Origin: Lachnospiraceae bacterium | Lineage (GTDB): Bacteria; Bacillota; Clostridia; Lachnospirales; Lachnospiraceae | Direction of reading: 5' to 3' | Assembly: GCA_024689465.1 (NCBI GenBank) | Contig: JAILDL010000038.1 | Span: 39,878 to 103,877 of the forward strand | DNA length: 64,000 nt | Part shown: positions 36,150 through 44,840 of the stretch, one piece after another | Position numbering within the stretch: the first letter of the stretch is position 1 | How the letters are laid out: each line of letters opens with the position of its first letter | The notes under the pieces: model-generated | The model's input: the letters and a program-made list of their open reading frames with translations, nothing else | Told to the model about the DNA's origin: nothing | Database searches by the model: none | Made by a program: the position numbers and the translations under genes

Positions 36150-38156
36150 ATGATCCGAAAATATCGAATTGGAACACCCATCGAAACGGAATCGGTGGTG
36201 CGGGAGGTAGAGATTACCCCCGGCATACCGGCAGAACTGGCATGGGATGAACCGAACAAGACCTTTTCCATGCCCCTTTCCGAGGATGCCATCGTTTACG
36301 GCCTGGGTGAAACGGTTCGCGGCATCAATAAAAGAGGCTGGACATACATCAGCAACTGCGCAGACGACCCCATTCATCTGGAATCCAAGAATTCTCTGTA
36401 TGCGGCCCATAATTTTTTCGCGGTAGCAGATCATGAAAGCGTAAAGGGCTTCTATGTGGATACACCGGTCAAAACCGAGTTTGATATCGGTTATACCCGC
36501 ATGGATATGCTGTATATCCGAATGGATGAACCGGATGTAAATCTGTATGTCATCGATCCGGAGATTACCGGTACGCCCTCGAAGGCAGCAGAAGCAGATA
36601 CCCCCATCCGCAGGGTGGTACGGCAGTTCCGTTATCTCATCGGTCGCAGCTATCTGCCTCCCAGATGGGCTTTCGGCTACGGACAGAGCCGCTGGGGCTA
36701 TCTTTCCGAAGACGATATAAACGCTGTGATCGAAGGCTATGAGAAGAGCGATATCCCCTTGGACAGTGTCTATATGGACATCGATTACATGGAGCGGTAT
36801 AAGGACTTTACCTTAAACGACGAGACTTTCCCGGATTTTCCTGCATTTGTAAAGAGTGTGCGGGATAAGAACATCCATCTGGTGCCCATCATCGATGCGG
36901 GTGTAAAGATCGAGGATGGCTATGACGTCTATGAGGAAGGCATAAAAGGCGACTATTTCTGTAAGAAAGAGGACGGAAATCCTCTGGTCGCTGCAGTGTG
37001 GCCGGGGAAGGTACATTTTCCGGATTTCTTAAAGCCCGAGACCCGCAGCTGGTTTGGCGCAAAGTATGATTTCCTGATCCGTCAGGGCATCGACGGCTTC
37101 TGGAACGATATGAACGAGCCTGCCATTTTCTATACGGAGGATGGCTTAAAGCAAACCTTTGAGAAGATCAAAACCTACGAGGGCAGAAATCTGGATATCA
37201 AATCCTTCTTTGCCTTTACGGGTATGGTGTCCGGGATCAGTAACAATCCCGAGGATTACCGCAGTTTTTATCATGCGTATCACGGAGAAACCATCCGTCA
37301 TGACCGGGTGCACAACCTCTACGGCTTTAATATGACCCGTGCCGCGGGCGAAGCCATGGAGAAGATCTCTCCGGAGAAGAGACTGCTGTTGTTTTCCCGC
37401 TCCTCCTATATCGGCATGCACCGCTACAGCGGCGTCTGGACGGGAGACAATCAGTCCTGGTGGAGCCATATCCTGTTAAACATCCAGCAGATGCCGGGAC
37501 TTAACATGTGCGGATTTCTGTATTCCGGAGCCGATACCGGCGGATTCGGCGCAAACTGTACCGAAGATATCCTGCTGCGCTGGCTGGGCGTCAGCCTGTA
37601 CACCCCGCTGTTTCGTAACCATGCGGCGCTGGGCACGAGAGACCAGGAACTGTACCGGTTCCCGCATGCCGACTGGATGCGCGGCCTGATCCGCCTGCGC
37701 TACCGCCTGATCCCTTACATCTATTCCGAGTTTATGAAGGCGGCCTTAAACGATGATCTGTATATTCAGCCCCTTTCCTTTGTTTATCCGGAGGATGAGC
37801 GGGCACTTCATGTGGAAGACCAGCTGCTGGTGGGAGAAAGCCTGATGGTTGCTCCTGTGTATGTGCAGAATGCAGCCGGCCGGATGGTCTACCTGCCGGA
37901 AGAGATGAAGATGCTGCGGTTTAAGGGAGATGTGCTGACGGAAGAAACCATCCTGCCTGCGGGAGATCATTACATTCCCGTAGCACTTAAGGAAGTGGTG
38001 ATGTTTCTCAGAAAAGGCCATGCGCTGCCCCTTACGGAAGCTGCAAAGACCACGAAGGAACTGGACTATGAGCATCTTAAGTATGTATGCTTTGATGCGT
38101 CTGCAGATTCCTATGAATTGTATATGGATGACGGCGAGAGCCGGATTCCGGAGTAA
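36150..38156 (+). CDS. Glycoside hydrolase family 31 (alpha-glucosidase-like)
   Basis: A 668-residue retaining glycosidase without signal peptide, so cytoplasmic. The catalytic nucleophile is Asp320 in GFWNDMNEP; the acid/base is probably Asp433 in GVWTGDNQSWW. An N-terminal beta domain with YGLGETVRGINKRG precedes the barrel. GH31 includes alpha-glucosidases, alpha-xylosidases and sulfoquinovosidases; this architecture is closest to alpha-glucosidases. It is convergent with a LacI regulator and follows the atp terminator with a good AGGAGG. Confidence 0.92.
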   Translation: MIRKYRIGTPIETESVVREVEITPGIPAELAWDEPNKTFSMPLSEDAIVYGLGETVRGINKRGWTYISNCADDPIHLESKNSLYAAHNFFAVADHESVKGFYVDTPVKTEFDIGYTRMDMLYIRMDEPDVNLYVIDPEITGTPSKAAEADTPIRRVVRQFRYLIGRSYLPPRWAFGYGQSRWGYLSEDDINAVIEGYEKSDIPLDSVYMDIDYMERYKDFTLNDETFPDFPAFVKSVRDKNIHLVPIIDAGVKIEDGYDVYEEGIKGDYFCKKEDGNPLVAAVWPGKVHFPDFLKPETRSWFGAKYDFLIRQGIDGFWNDMNEPAIFYTEDGLKQTFEKIKTYEGRNLDIKSFFAFTGMVSGISNNPEDYRSFYHAYHGETIRHDRVHNLYGFNMTRAAGEAMEKISPEKRLLLFSRSSYIGMHRYSGVWTGDNQSWWSHILLNIQQMPGLNMCGFLYSGADTGGFGANCTEDILLRWLGVSLYTPLFRNHAALGTRDQELYRFPHADWMRGLIRLRYRLIPYIYSEFMKAALNDDLYIQPLSFVYPEDERALHVEDQLLVGESLMVAPVYVQNAAGRMVYLPEEMKMLRFKGDVLTEETILPAGDHYIPVALKEVVMFLRKGHALPLTEAAKTTKELDYEHLKYVCFDASADSYELYMDDGESRIPE

Positions 38157-38198
38157 GGTGGCGTAACAAAGCGACTGCCGAGACATAGTCAGAATAAT

Positions 38199-38236
38199 AA
38201 AAGCCGATATCCGTGACAGCGGATGTCGGCTTTTTT
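38199..38236 (+). terminator. Bidirectional terminator between GH31 and lacI-type gene
   Basis: Stem 38199-38213 with 38220-38234 (one G-U in the core), A-run on one side and T-run on the other, able to serve both convergent genes. Confidence 0.85.
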
Positions 38237-38252
38237 CTGCTTTGCAGGCAGT

Positions 38253-39311
38253 TTATTTACAAGAAGTAACAGAGTCACGCTCCACAATGGTGCAGGGGAT
38301 CCTTTCCACCAGGACCTGTTCGGATTGTTCTGCGGAAGAAGCGTCCAGCAGGATCTTATCCAGAAGGATCTGCGCAGAACGTTTGCCGATGGGGATCAGG
38401 GGCAGCTGCATGCTGGTCAGGGCGGGCTGAGTATACTCCGTCAGATTCCGATTGTCGAAGCCTGCCAGAGAGATCTGTCCGGGAACGTCTATCTGCCGAT
38501 CCCGCAGATATTCCAGCGCGCCGCCTGCCATTTCATCCGAAAGACAGAAGATTGCAGACAGATTCGGCGACTGCTTCAGGAGCTGACGGGTCTGGGCGTA
38601 GCCGCTTTGCTTATTCCAGTTGGCATAGACCAGCAGATCCGGATCGAAGGAAAGGCCGGTTTCCTCCAGCGCTTTCCGGTAGCCGTCGATTCGAAGCTTC
38701 GAGTGGATGTTATCCTCCCGACCGGCCAGAACGCCAATGCGCTTGTGGCCCTTGGAAAGAAGATACTTGGTCATGGAATAGCCGCCCTGTTCATCGTCGG
38801 GAACGATAGAGGGGATCTGTGCAGATTCCGAGTAGGCATAGGCCATGACGACGGGTTTTTCCAGGTCTCTTGGATATACAGGAATGACCCTTGCATGTCC
38901 CGCCACATGGATGATGCCGTCCACTCTGGATGCAAGGAGCTCCTGCACAGCCGGATCAAACACGGACCGGTATTTCTCCTCCAGATCGTACCAGCGATCA
39001 CTCCAGCGGGAATACAGGCGCAGATTCTTGATGGTGGCGCGATATCCTTCTTCCTCCAGCTGCATCATGATCCCGTCCAGCAGTCCGGGCGTGGTGAACT
39101 GGCAGATATCTTCCGCAATGATGCCAACGGTCCTGGTTCTGCTCCCGCGAAGGCCCTGGGCCATAAAATTCGGCTGATAGCCGGTGCGTTTTACCTCATC
39201 CAGGATCTTTTGTCTGGTTTCCGGGCTGACCTTATTTTTCCCTGCCAGTACGTTGGAAACCGTAGTAACGGATACACCGCATGTTTGTGCAATCTCTTTT
39301 ATGGTAGTCAT
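38253..39311 (-). CDS. LacI-family transcriptional repressor
   Basis: A 352-residue regulator. The helix-turn-helix is at residues 1-25 (TIKEIAQTCGVSVTTVSNVLAGK), followed by a hinge and a periplasmic-binding-type sugar sensor. GGGGAG precedes the start. It is divergent from the GH30 gene, with 166 bases between, and convergent with GH31, so it likely controls the glycan genes here. Promoter-like TATAAT at 39433-39438 serves the GH30 side. Confidence 0.94.
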   Translation of the reverse strand: MTTIKEIAQTCGVSVTTVSNVLAGKNKVSPETRQKILDEVKRTGYQPNFMAQGLRGSRTRTVGIIAEDICQFTTPGLLDGIMMQLEEEGYRATIKNLRLYSRWSDRWYDLEEKYRSVFDPAVQELLASRVDGIIHVAGHARVIPVYPRDLEKPVVMAYAYSESAQIPSIVPDDEQGGYSMTKYLLSKGHKRIGVLAGREDNIHSKLRIDGYRKALEETGLSFDPDLLVYANWNKQSGYAQTRQLLKQSPNLSAIFCLSDEMAGGALEYLRDRQIDVPGQISLAGFDNRNLTEYTQPALTSMQLPLIPIGKRSAQILLDKILLDASSAEQSEQVLVERIPCTIVERDSVTSCK

Positions 39312-39477
39312 AGTTTTCTCCCCAAAAAAACAAGAACAAAGTTATCATAACGAAAAAACAGACAAATCAAAAGACCCAAAGATACAAAAGAAGAAACAGG
39401 AAAGAATCCATAGTAATCCCCTTGTAATCCGTTATAATGAGAGAGGAACAGGAAGACTGTAAAAGAGGAAAAACCAA

Positions 39478-41094
39478 ATGAAAAGAAAGATATTACGCCT
39501 GCCCGCCCTGCTGCTTGGGCTTTCTCTGGCAGGCAGCTGCTTCCTGATGGGATGCGGCGCGGACAATACCCTGCAAACCGGTGCGCAGGATATGCCTGCG
39601 TATGCAGAAACGTCGGAGAACCCGGAAGGAAACGGGAATGCGTCATCGGATGCTGAGGACGGGGCAACAGGCGTTCTGAACGGGGCAGAAGGCGAAAACG
39701 GAGCACAGAAAGAGGCAGATACTACCATGAAGGTAAAGGAAACAACAACCTATCAGGATTTTCGAGGCTTTGGCGCCAGCTCCTGCTGGTGGAGTCAGTA
39801 TGTGGGAGGCTGGGAAAATGTGGATGAAGCCAGCGGCCTTCCGGTACGGGAGCAGATCGCAAAGCTTTTGTTTAACAAGGAGGAAGGCATCGGCCTTTCC
39901 ATTTACCGGTATAATCTGGGCGCCGGCAGTGCCGACACCGGGACCGGGGACATTTCGGATCCTCACCGCAGAGCGGAGAGCTTCCTGACACAGGACGGTA
40001 CCTATGATTGGGAAAAGGATGCCAATGCCCGGTGGTTTTTAAAGAAATCCCTGGAGGAAGGTGCGGAGCAGGTGATCCTGTTTTGTAATTCACCCCAGGT
40101 TTCCATGACCCGGAACGGTCTTGCTCTGATGGATAAGGGCAGCAGTGACAACCTGGATCCGGAGAAATACGATGATTTCGCAGACTATGTGCTGGATGTG
40201 GCACAGCATTTCTCGGAAGAAGGGATCCCTGTAACTTCCATCTCGCCCATCAACGAACCCCAGTGGGAGTGGGTCAGCGGACAGGAGGGTTGCCATTACA
40301 CTCCGGAAGCGTTGACCGGCGTATTAAAGGCATTTCTTGCAAAGCTCCGGGAAAGAGGACTGGAGGATACCTACGAGATCACTTCCCCCGAAGGGGGCGA
40401 GTGGAAGAGCAGCACCGAAGCCTATATCGATGCCATGCTGGCAGATGAGGAACTCTCTGCTTATTTCCATGTGATCGACGGCCATTCCTACTGGTCGGAT
40501 AAGGCCACCAAGATGCTGTTCATGCAGTGGCTTGAAAAGCACCATCCCGATGTGGAGATCGCCATGAGCGAGTGGTGCGAGATGGTAAACGGACGGGATT
40601 ATACCATGGATTCTGCCTTTAACATCGCAGACCAGATCTGGGAAGACCTGACCATCTTAAATGCCGTATCCTGGCAGTACTGGGTGGCCGTGGCAGACGG
40701 CGACTATCGGGACGGCCTGATCTATGTCAATGTGGGCCCTAACACCATGGAACCCAACAGACGGCTTTGGGCCATGGGAAATTACAGCCGGTTTATCCGT
40801 CCGGGCTTTACGAGAGTAGAGATAGAGGATGAGGAAAATCCGCCGGCACAGCTGAAACCGGTAGCCTTTACCGGCCTGTCCGAGGATGGAAAAGAACAGC
40901 TGGTGTGCGTGTTCATCAATCGGGGAGAAAAGACGGACATTGCCATTTCCCCGGATGATACCTACAGTACCTATGCGGTCTACACCACCACACAGGACCT
41001 GGACCTTAAGCAGACGGCAGCAGGGGAGGTATCCGCAGATGCCACCTATGAACTGGCCGGCGAGGCAGTGGTGACCGTGGTCTTTACAAAATAA
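39478..41094 (+). CDS. GH30 glycoside hydrolase, secreted lipoprotein
   Basis: A 538-residue enzyme with a lipoprotein signal (hydrophobic stretch then LMGC near residue 25), a low-complexity linker to about residue 80, and a GH30 (beta/alpha)8 barrel with a C-terminal beta domain. The N-terminal GFGASSCWW motif, the acid/base Glu near residue 260 (SPINEPQWEW) and the nucleophile Glu near 365 (AMSEWCEM) are present. The GFG-CWW and NEPQWxW pattern recalls endo-beta-1,6-galactanases (GH30_5), so galactan or arabinogalactan is a likely substrate (inference). First of a GH30-M32-GH35 run. Confidence 0.9.
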   Translation: MKRKILRLPALLLGLSLAGSCFLMGCGADNTLQTGAQDMPAYAETSENPEGNGNASSDAEDGATGVLNGAEGENGAQKEADTTMKVKETTTYQDFRGFGASSCWWSQYVGGWENVDEASGLPVREQIAKLLFNKEEGIGLSIYRYNLGAGSADTGTGDISDPHRRAESFLTQDGTYDWEKDANARWFLKKSLEEGAEQVILFCNSPQVSMTRNGLALMDKGSSDNLDPEKYDDFADYVLDVAQHFSEEGIPVTSISPINEPQWEWVSGQEGCHYTPEALTGVLKAFLAKLRERGLEDTYEITSPEGGEWKSSTEAYIDAMLADEELSAYFHVIDGHSYWSDKATKMLFMQWLEKHHPDVEIAMSEWCEMVNGRDYTMDSAFNIADQIWEDLTILNAVSWQYWVAVADGDYRDGLIYVNVGPNTMEPNRRLWAMGNYSRFIRPGFTRVEIEDEENPPAQLKPVAFTGLSEDGKEQLVCVFINRGEKTDIAISPDDTYSTYAVYTTTQDLDLKQTAAGEVSADATYELAGEAVVTVVFTK

Positions 41095-41172
41095 CGGTGA
41101 AGCAAAAGAGTGTAGAACGCTTACCCGAGGGAGTAAGAAAAATCGGGAAAAGAAAATCGGGAAAAGGAAACT

Positions 41173-42681
41173 ATGAAAGAAGAAACCAAAAAACAACTGG
41201 ACTATATGTTGAAGACCCTGGAGAAAGCCGGAGTCTACGATCATGCCGGACACATCGTCCAATTCGACATGGAGACGGCCTGCCCCAGGGATGCCATGGA
41301 GGAACAGGCGGATCTGGTGGCGTATCTGAACAATCAGGTCTTTAAACTGACCCACACGAAGGCCTTTATTGCCGCAGTGGATCATCTCCATGCCCACGAA
41401 GAGGAGCTGTCCGTTCATGAAAAGGCCATGGTGGACAGCTTTTACCGGATGTTCCGCCGCACCAGGGATATTCCCGCTTCAGTGGATCACAAGATCAACA
41501 AGGTCTTTAACAAGGCATATGTGGATTGGATCAAAGCCAAGGAGGCAGCAGACTATTCCCTGTTTGAGCCTTCTCTGAAGGCAGTAAGGGAAGCGGAACT
41601 GAAAAAGATGGAGTATATCCATGACCGGAAGGAGCGTCCTTACGACGAGCTGCTGGATCTGTTTGAGCCGGGCATGACCCAGGAAGTGCTGGATGATTGC
41701 TTTGCAGCCTGCACGGAGAGGTTGCTGCCCCTTCTTGCTAAGATCCGCAAGTCGCCCAAAAAGATCCGCACGGACTTTTTATACCGGGAGGTGCCGGATA
41801 CGGCCCAGGCGGAAATGTCCCGCTATCTTATGGACCTGTTGGGATACGATTTTAATCGGGGTATGTTTACCACCACGGAGCATCCCTTCACGGACTCTCT
41901 GGGACGAAAGGATACCCGGATCACTACCCATTATGATCCCCATCATTTCATCTCCAGCATGTATTCCATCATTCACGAAACCGGACATGCGCTGTTTGAC
42001 ATGTTTTCACCGGATGCGGAATGGGATTACCATTATCACGAGGAAAAGAGCATGGGACAGCACGAATCCGTGTCCCGTTTCTATGAAAATATCGTAGGAA
42101 GGAGCCGCGCCTTTACCGACCTGATCTACGATAAGACCTGCGAGATCTTCCCTACCGCCATGAAGGGGGTATCTCCCGACGAATTTTACGAAGGCATCAA
42201 CATGGTGGAGCCTTCCCTGGTGCGTACGGAAGCCGATGAGTTCACCTATGTGTTCCACATCATCATCCGCTATGAGATGGAAAAGCTCATCGTAAACGAA
42301 AAGGCGGATATCCGAAAGCTGCCCCTTCTGTGGAAGGAAAAATATGAGCACTACCTGGGCGTTACGCCGGGGAACGATGCGGAGGGCATTCTTCAGGATG
42401 TACACTGGACTTCCGGCTTTGGCTATTTCCCTACCTATGCCCTTGGTAACTTCTACAATGCCATGTATTACAACCGCATGAAGAAGGAACTGGATGTACC
42501 CGGTTTGATCGCAAAGGGACAGATCCCTGTGATCAATCACTGGATGGAAGAAAATGTGTGGAAAAATGCGGCCCGTCTGGATGCGGATCCCTGGATCCGG
42601 GAGATTACGGGCAGAAGTCTGGATCCCACGGATTTTCTGGATTATCTGGAAAATAAGTACGGACAGATCTACGGACTTTGA
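41173..42681 (+). CDS. M32 family metallocarboxypeptidase
   Basis: A 502-residue cytoplasmic zinc carboxypeptidase. The family motif HETGH (His268, Glu269, His272) is intact, with the downstream Glu ligand in MGQHESVSRFYEN. M32 enzymes trim C-terminal residues from peptides. It has no obvious link to glycan use, but lies 78 bases after GH30 and its stop overlaps the leader of GH35, so co-transcription is likely. Ribosome site AAAAGGAA. Confidence 0.94.
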   Translation: MKEETKKQLDYMLKTLEKAGVYDHAGHIVQFDMETACPRDAMEEQADLVAYLNNQVFKLTHTKAFIAAVDHLHAHEEELSVHEKAMVDSFYRMFRRTRDIPASVDHKINKVFNKAYVDWIKAKEAADYSLFEPSLKAVREAELKKMEYIHDRKERPYDELLDLFEPGMTQEVLDDCFAACTERLLPLLAKIRKSPKKIRTDFLYREVPDTAQAEMSRYLMDLLGYDFNRGMFTTTEHPFTDSLGRKDTRITTHYDPHHFISSMYSIIHETGHALFDMFSPDAEWDYHYHEEKSMGQHESVSRFYENIVGRSRAFTDLIYDKTCEIFPTAMKGVSPDEFYEGINMVEPSLVRTEADEFTYVFHIIIRYEMEKLIVNEKADIRKLPLLWKEKYEHYLGVTPGNDAEGILQDVHWTSGFGYFPTYALGNFYNAMYYNRMKKELDVPGLIAKGQIPVINHWMEENVWKNAARLDADPWIREITGRSLDPTDFLDYLENKYGQIYGL

Positions 42682-42701
42682 TAAAGGAGAAAAAACAGGA
42701 C

Positions 42702-44753
42702 ATGGACCAATACAGTTACAATGCGGAATATCTGATGAAAAACGGGGAGCCCTGGTTCCCGGTCATGGGAGAGATCCACTATTCCCGGGTTCCCAATCAA
42801 TACTGGAAGCAGGAGATCCGCAAGATGCAGGCAGGAGGAGTGGATGTGATCTCCGTTTATGTTTTCTGGCTGCATCATGAAGAGATCGAAGGGGAGTTTG
42901 ACTTTACCGGAGACCGGGATCTTCATAAGTTTTTGAAGGATGCAAAGGAATGCGATGCAAAGGTATGGCTCCGGATCGGGCCCTGGTGCCACGGAGAAGC
43001 CAGAAACGGAGGTTTCCCGGACTGGCTCCTGCAAAAGGATATGGACCTTCGCAGCAACGATCCCGAATACTTAAAGCTGGTAGAGCGCCTTTATACAAAG
43101 ATCTATGAGCAGGCGGAGGGCTTTTTCCTGAAGGACGGCGGTCCCATCATCGGCGTACAGATCGAAAACGAATATGGCCATGTGGGCGGTTATACCGGCG
43201 CCAAAGGGGAAGACCATATGCGGACCTTAAAACGGATGGCAGAGCAGATCGGCTTTGTTGTGCCCTTCTATACCGCTACCGGCTGGGGCGGAGCCGTGAC
43301 CGGAGGCTGCATCCCGGTGATGGGCGGTTACTGCGATGCGCCCTGGGATGAGCGGATCACGGAGATCGAGCCCAGTGGCAATTATGTTCTGACCACCGAA
43401 CGAAACGATCATGCCATCGGTTCCGACCATGGGATCAATGACACTCTGACCTTTGATCAGAGCCTGTTCCCCTTCCTTACAGCGGAACTGGGCGGAGGTC
43501 TGCAATATACCAGACATCGTCGTACAGTGCCCACCGGCCATGACATCGGCGCCATGACCCTGGCAAAGCTGGGCAGTGGCGTAAACCTGCTGGGCTATTA
43601 CATGTACCACGGCGGTACCAACCCGGAGGGAAAGCTTACGACCCTGCAGGAATCCAAGGCAACCGGCTATCCCAATGACCTGCCGGAGCTTTGCTACGAT
43701 TTCCAGGGACCCATCGGTGAGTATGGAGAGATCTCCGATAAATTCCGGGAGATCAAGCTTTATGCCATGTTTGTCCATGACTTCGGAAAGGACTTCTGCA
43801 AGATGAAGCCCTATATGCCGGCGGATAATCCGCGGACGCCGGAGGACCTGACCAGCCTTCGCTACTGTGTGCGCAAGGCAGGGGGAAGAGGATATCTCTT
43901 TATCCAGAATTACCAGAGACATTACGAGATGGCAGAGCATATGGGCAAGGTGATCACCGTGGATACCGGAGCGGGCGATGTGACCTTCCCGGCCCTCAAC
44001 ATCAAAAACGGCGACTATGCCTTCTATCCCTTTCATATGAAGATCGGAGATGCCACTCTGATCAGCTGTGATGCGACGCCCTTGTGCATCTTAAGACGGG
44101 AGGAGCCGGTGTATATCTTTTATGCCGATCATGAGCCCACTTTTACCTTTGATCATGAGATGCAGGGGGCAAGGATCCATGTGATCTCCAGGCAGGATGC
44201 TTTAAACGCCTATAAGATCAAGGACCGGAACGGGCTGGATGTGCTGGCCTTTACGGACGGTGTGATCTATCAGGGAAAGGAAGGCTATGTGCTGGCTTCC
44301 CAGGAGGAGATCACAGCCCGGTTTTATCCCGGGGATGCGGATATCGCCCTGGAACAGAAGGGAGTCCTTACAGGCACGGTGCTTGCCCGGGCAGGAGAAG
44401 ATCAGGTGATCGTAAATGCTGCGGGAGAAGAAAAGACCTTTAAGACCTTTGAACTGGACATCACCTATCCTGCATCGGATGTCGGCGATGCCTTTTTAAA
44501 GATTGACTACAGCGGTAACGAAGCGGATCTGTACCGGAACGGAAAGAAGGTCGCAGACTGGTTTTATACCGGCAATACCTGGTCGGTGGGACTGAAGAAA
44601 CTGGGCTTCCCCGACACGCTGACTTTGACCGTGGAACCCCTTCCGGAAAACGAGCATGTATATTTGGAAATACAACCGCAATACAGCGAAAATGTTGCTT
44701 GCAGTCTGGATAAAATCAGAGTTACAATAGAACAGGTATCCCGTTTTTATTAA
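42702..44753 (+). CDS. GH35 beta-galactosidase
   Basis: A 683-residue retaining glycosidase. The N-terminal GEIHYSRVPNQYW and VYVFWLHHEE segments are typical GH35. The acid/base is Glu157 in QIENEYG and the nucleophile is probably Glu262 in LTAELGGG. C-terminal beta domains complete the protein. There is no signal peptide, so it acts on imported galactosides. ATG 42702 is chosen, 12 bases from AAGGAG; an in-frame TTG at 42678 overlaps the previous stop and lacks a site. It follows M32 directly. Confidence 0.9.
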   Translation: MDQYSYNAEYLMKNGEPWFPVMGEIHYSRVPNQYWKQEIRKMQAGGVDVISVYVFWLHHEEIEGEFDFTGDRDLHKFLKDAKECDAKVWLRIGPWCHGEARNGGFPDWLLQKDMDLRSNDPEYLKLVERLYTKIYEQAEGFFLKDGGPIIGVQIENEYGHVGGYTGAKGEDHMRTLKRMAEQIGFVVPFYTATGWGGAVTGGCIPVMGGYCDAPWDERITEIEPSGNYVLTTERNDHAIGSDHGINDTLTFDQSLFPFLTAELGGGLQYTRHRRTVPTGHDIGAMTLAKLGSGVNLLGYYMYHGGTNPEGKLTTLQESKATGYPNDLPELCYDFQGPIGEYGEISDKFREIKLYAMFVHDFGKDFCKMKPYMPADNPRTPEDLTSLRYCVRKAGGRGYLFIQNYQRHYEMAEHMGKVITVDTGAGDVTFPALNIKNGDYAFYPFHMKIGDATLISCDATPLCILRREEPVYIFYADHEPTFTFDHEMQGARIHVISRQDALNAYKIKDRNGLDVLAFTDGVIYQGKEGYVLASQEEITARFYPGDADIALEQKGVLTGTVLARAGEDQVIVNAAGEEKTFKTFELDITYPASDVGDAFLKIDYSGNEADLYRNGKKVADWFYTGNTWSVGLKKLGFPDTLTLTVEPLPENEHVYLEIQPQYSENVACSLDKIRVTIEQVSRFY

Positions 44754-44757
44754 ACTA

Positions 44758-44795
44758 GGGACAAAATCGAACGCAGAGTGTATAATTCTGCGTTC
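44758..44795 (+). promoter_or_regulatory. Promoter of nifJ with the -10 box inside an inverted repeat
   Basis: GGGACA (44758-44763), 17-base spacer, perfect TATAAT (44781-44786). The -10 sits in the 9-base centre of a perfect inverted repeat GAACGCAGA (44769-44777) and TCTGCGTTC (44787-44795). The repeat lies at or before the predicted transcription start, so it is more likely a DNA operator than an mRNA hairpin. It differs from the Rex consensus. Confidence 0.7.
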
Positions 44796-44840
44796 ATTTG
44801 TGTATCAATTATCCCAGTACGAGAAAGGAAGAGAGATTTT

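Noticed and set aside
38223..39350. Plus-strand reading frame of 375 codons
   Set aside because: Antisense to the LacI regulator, which has a clear HTH and sensor domain.
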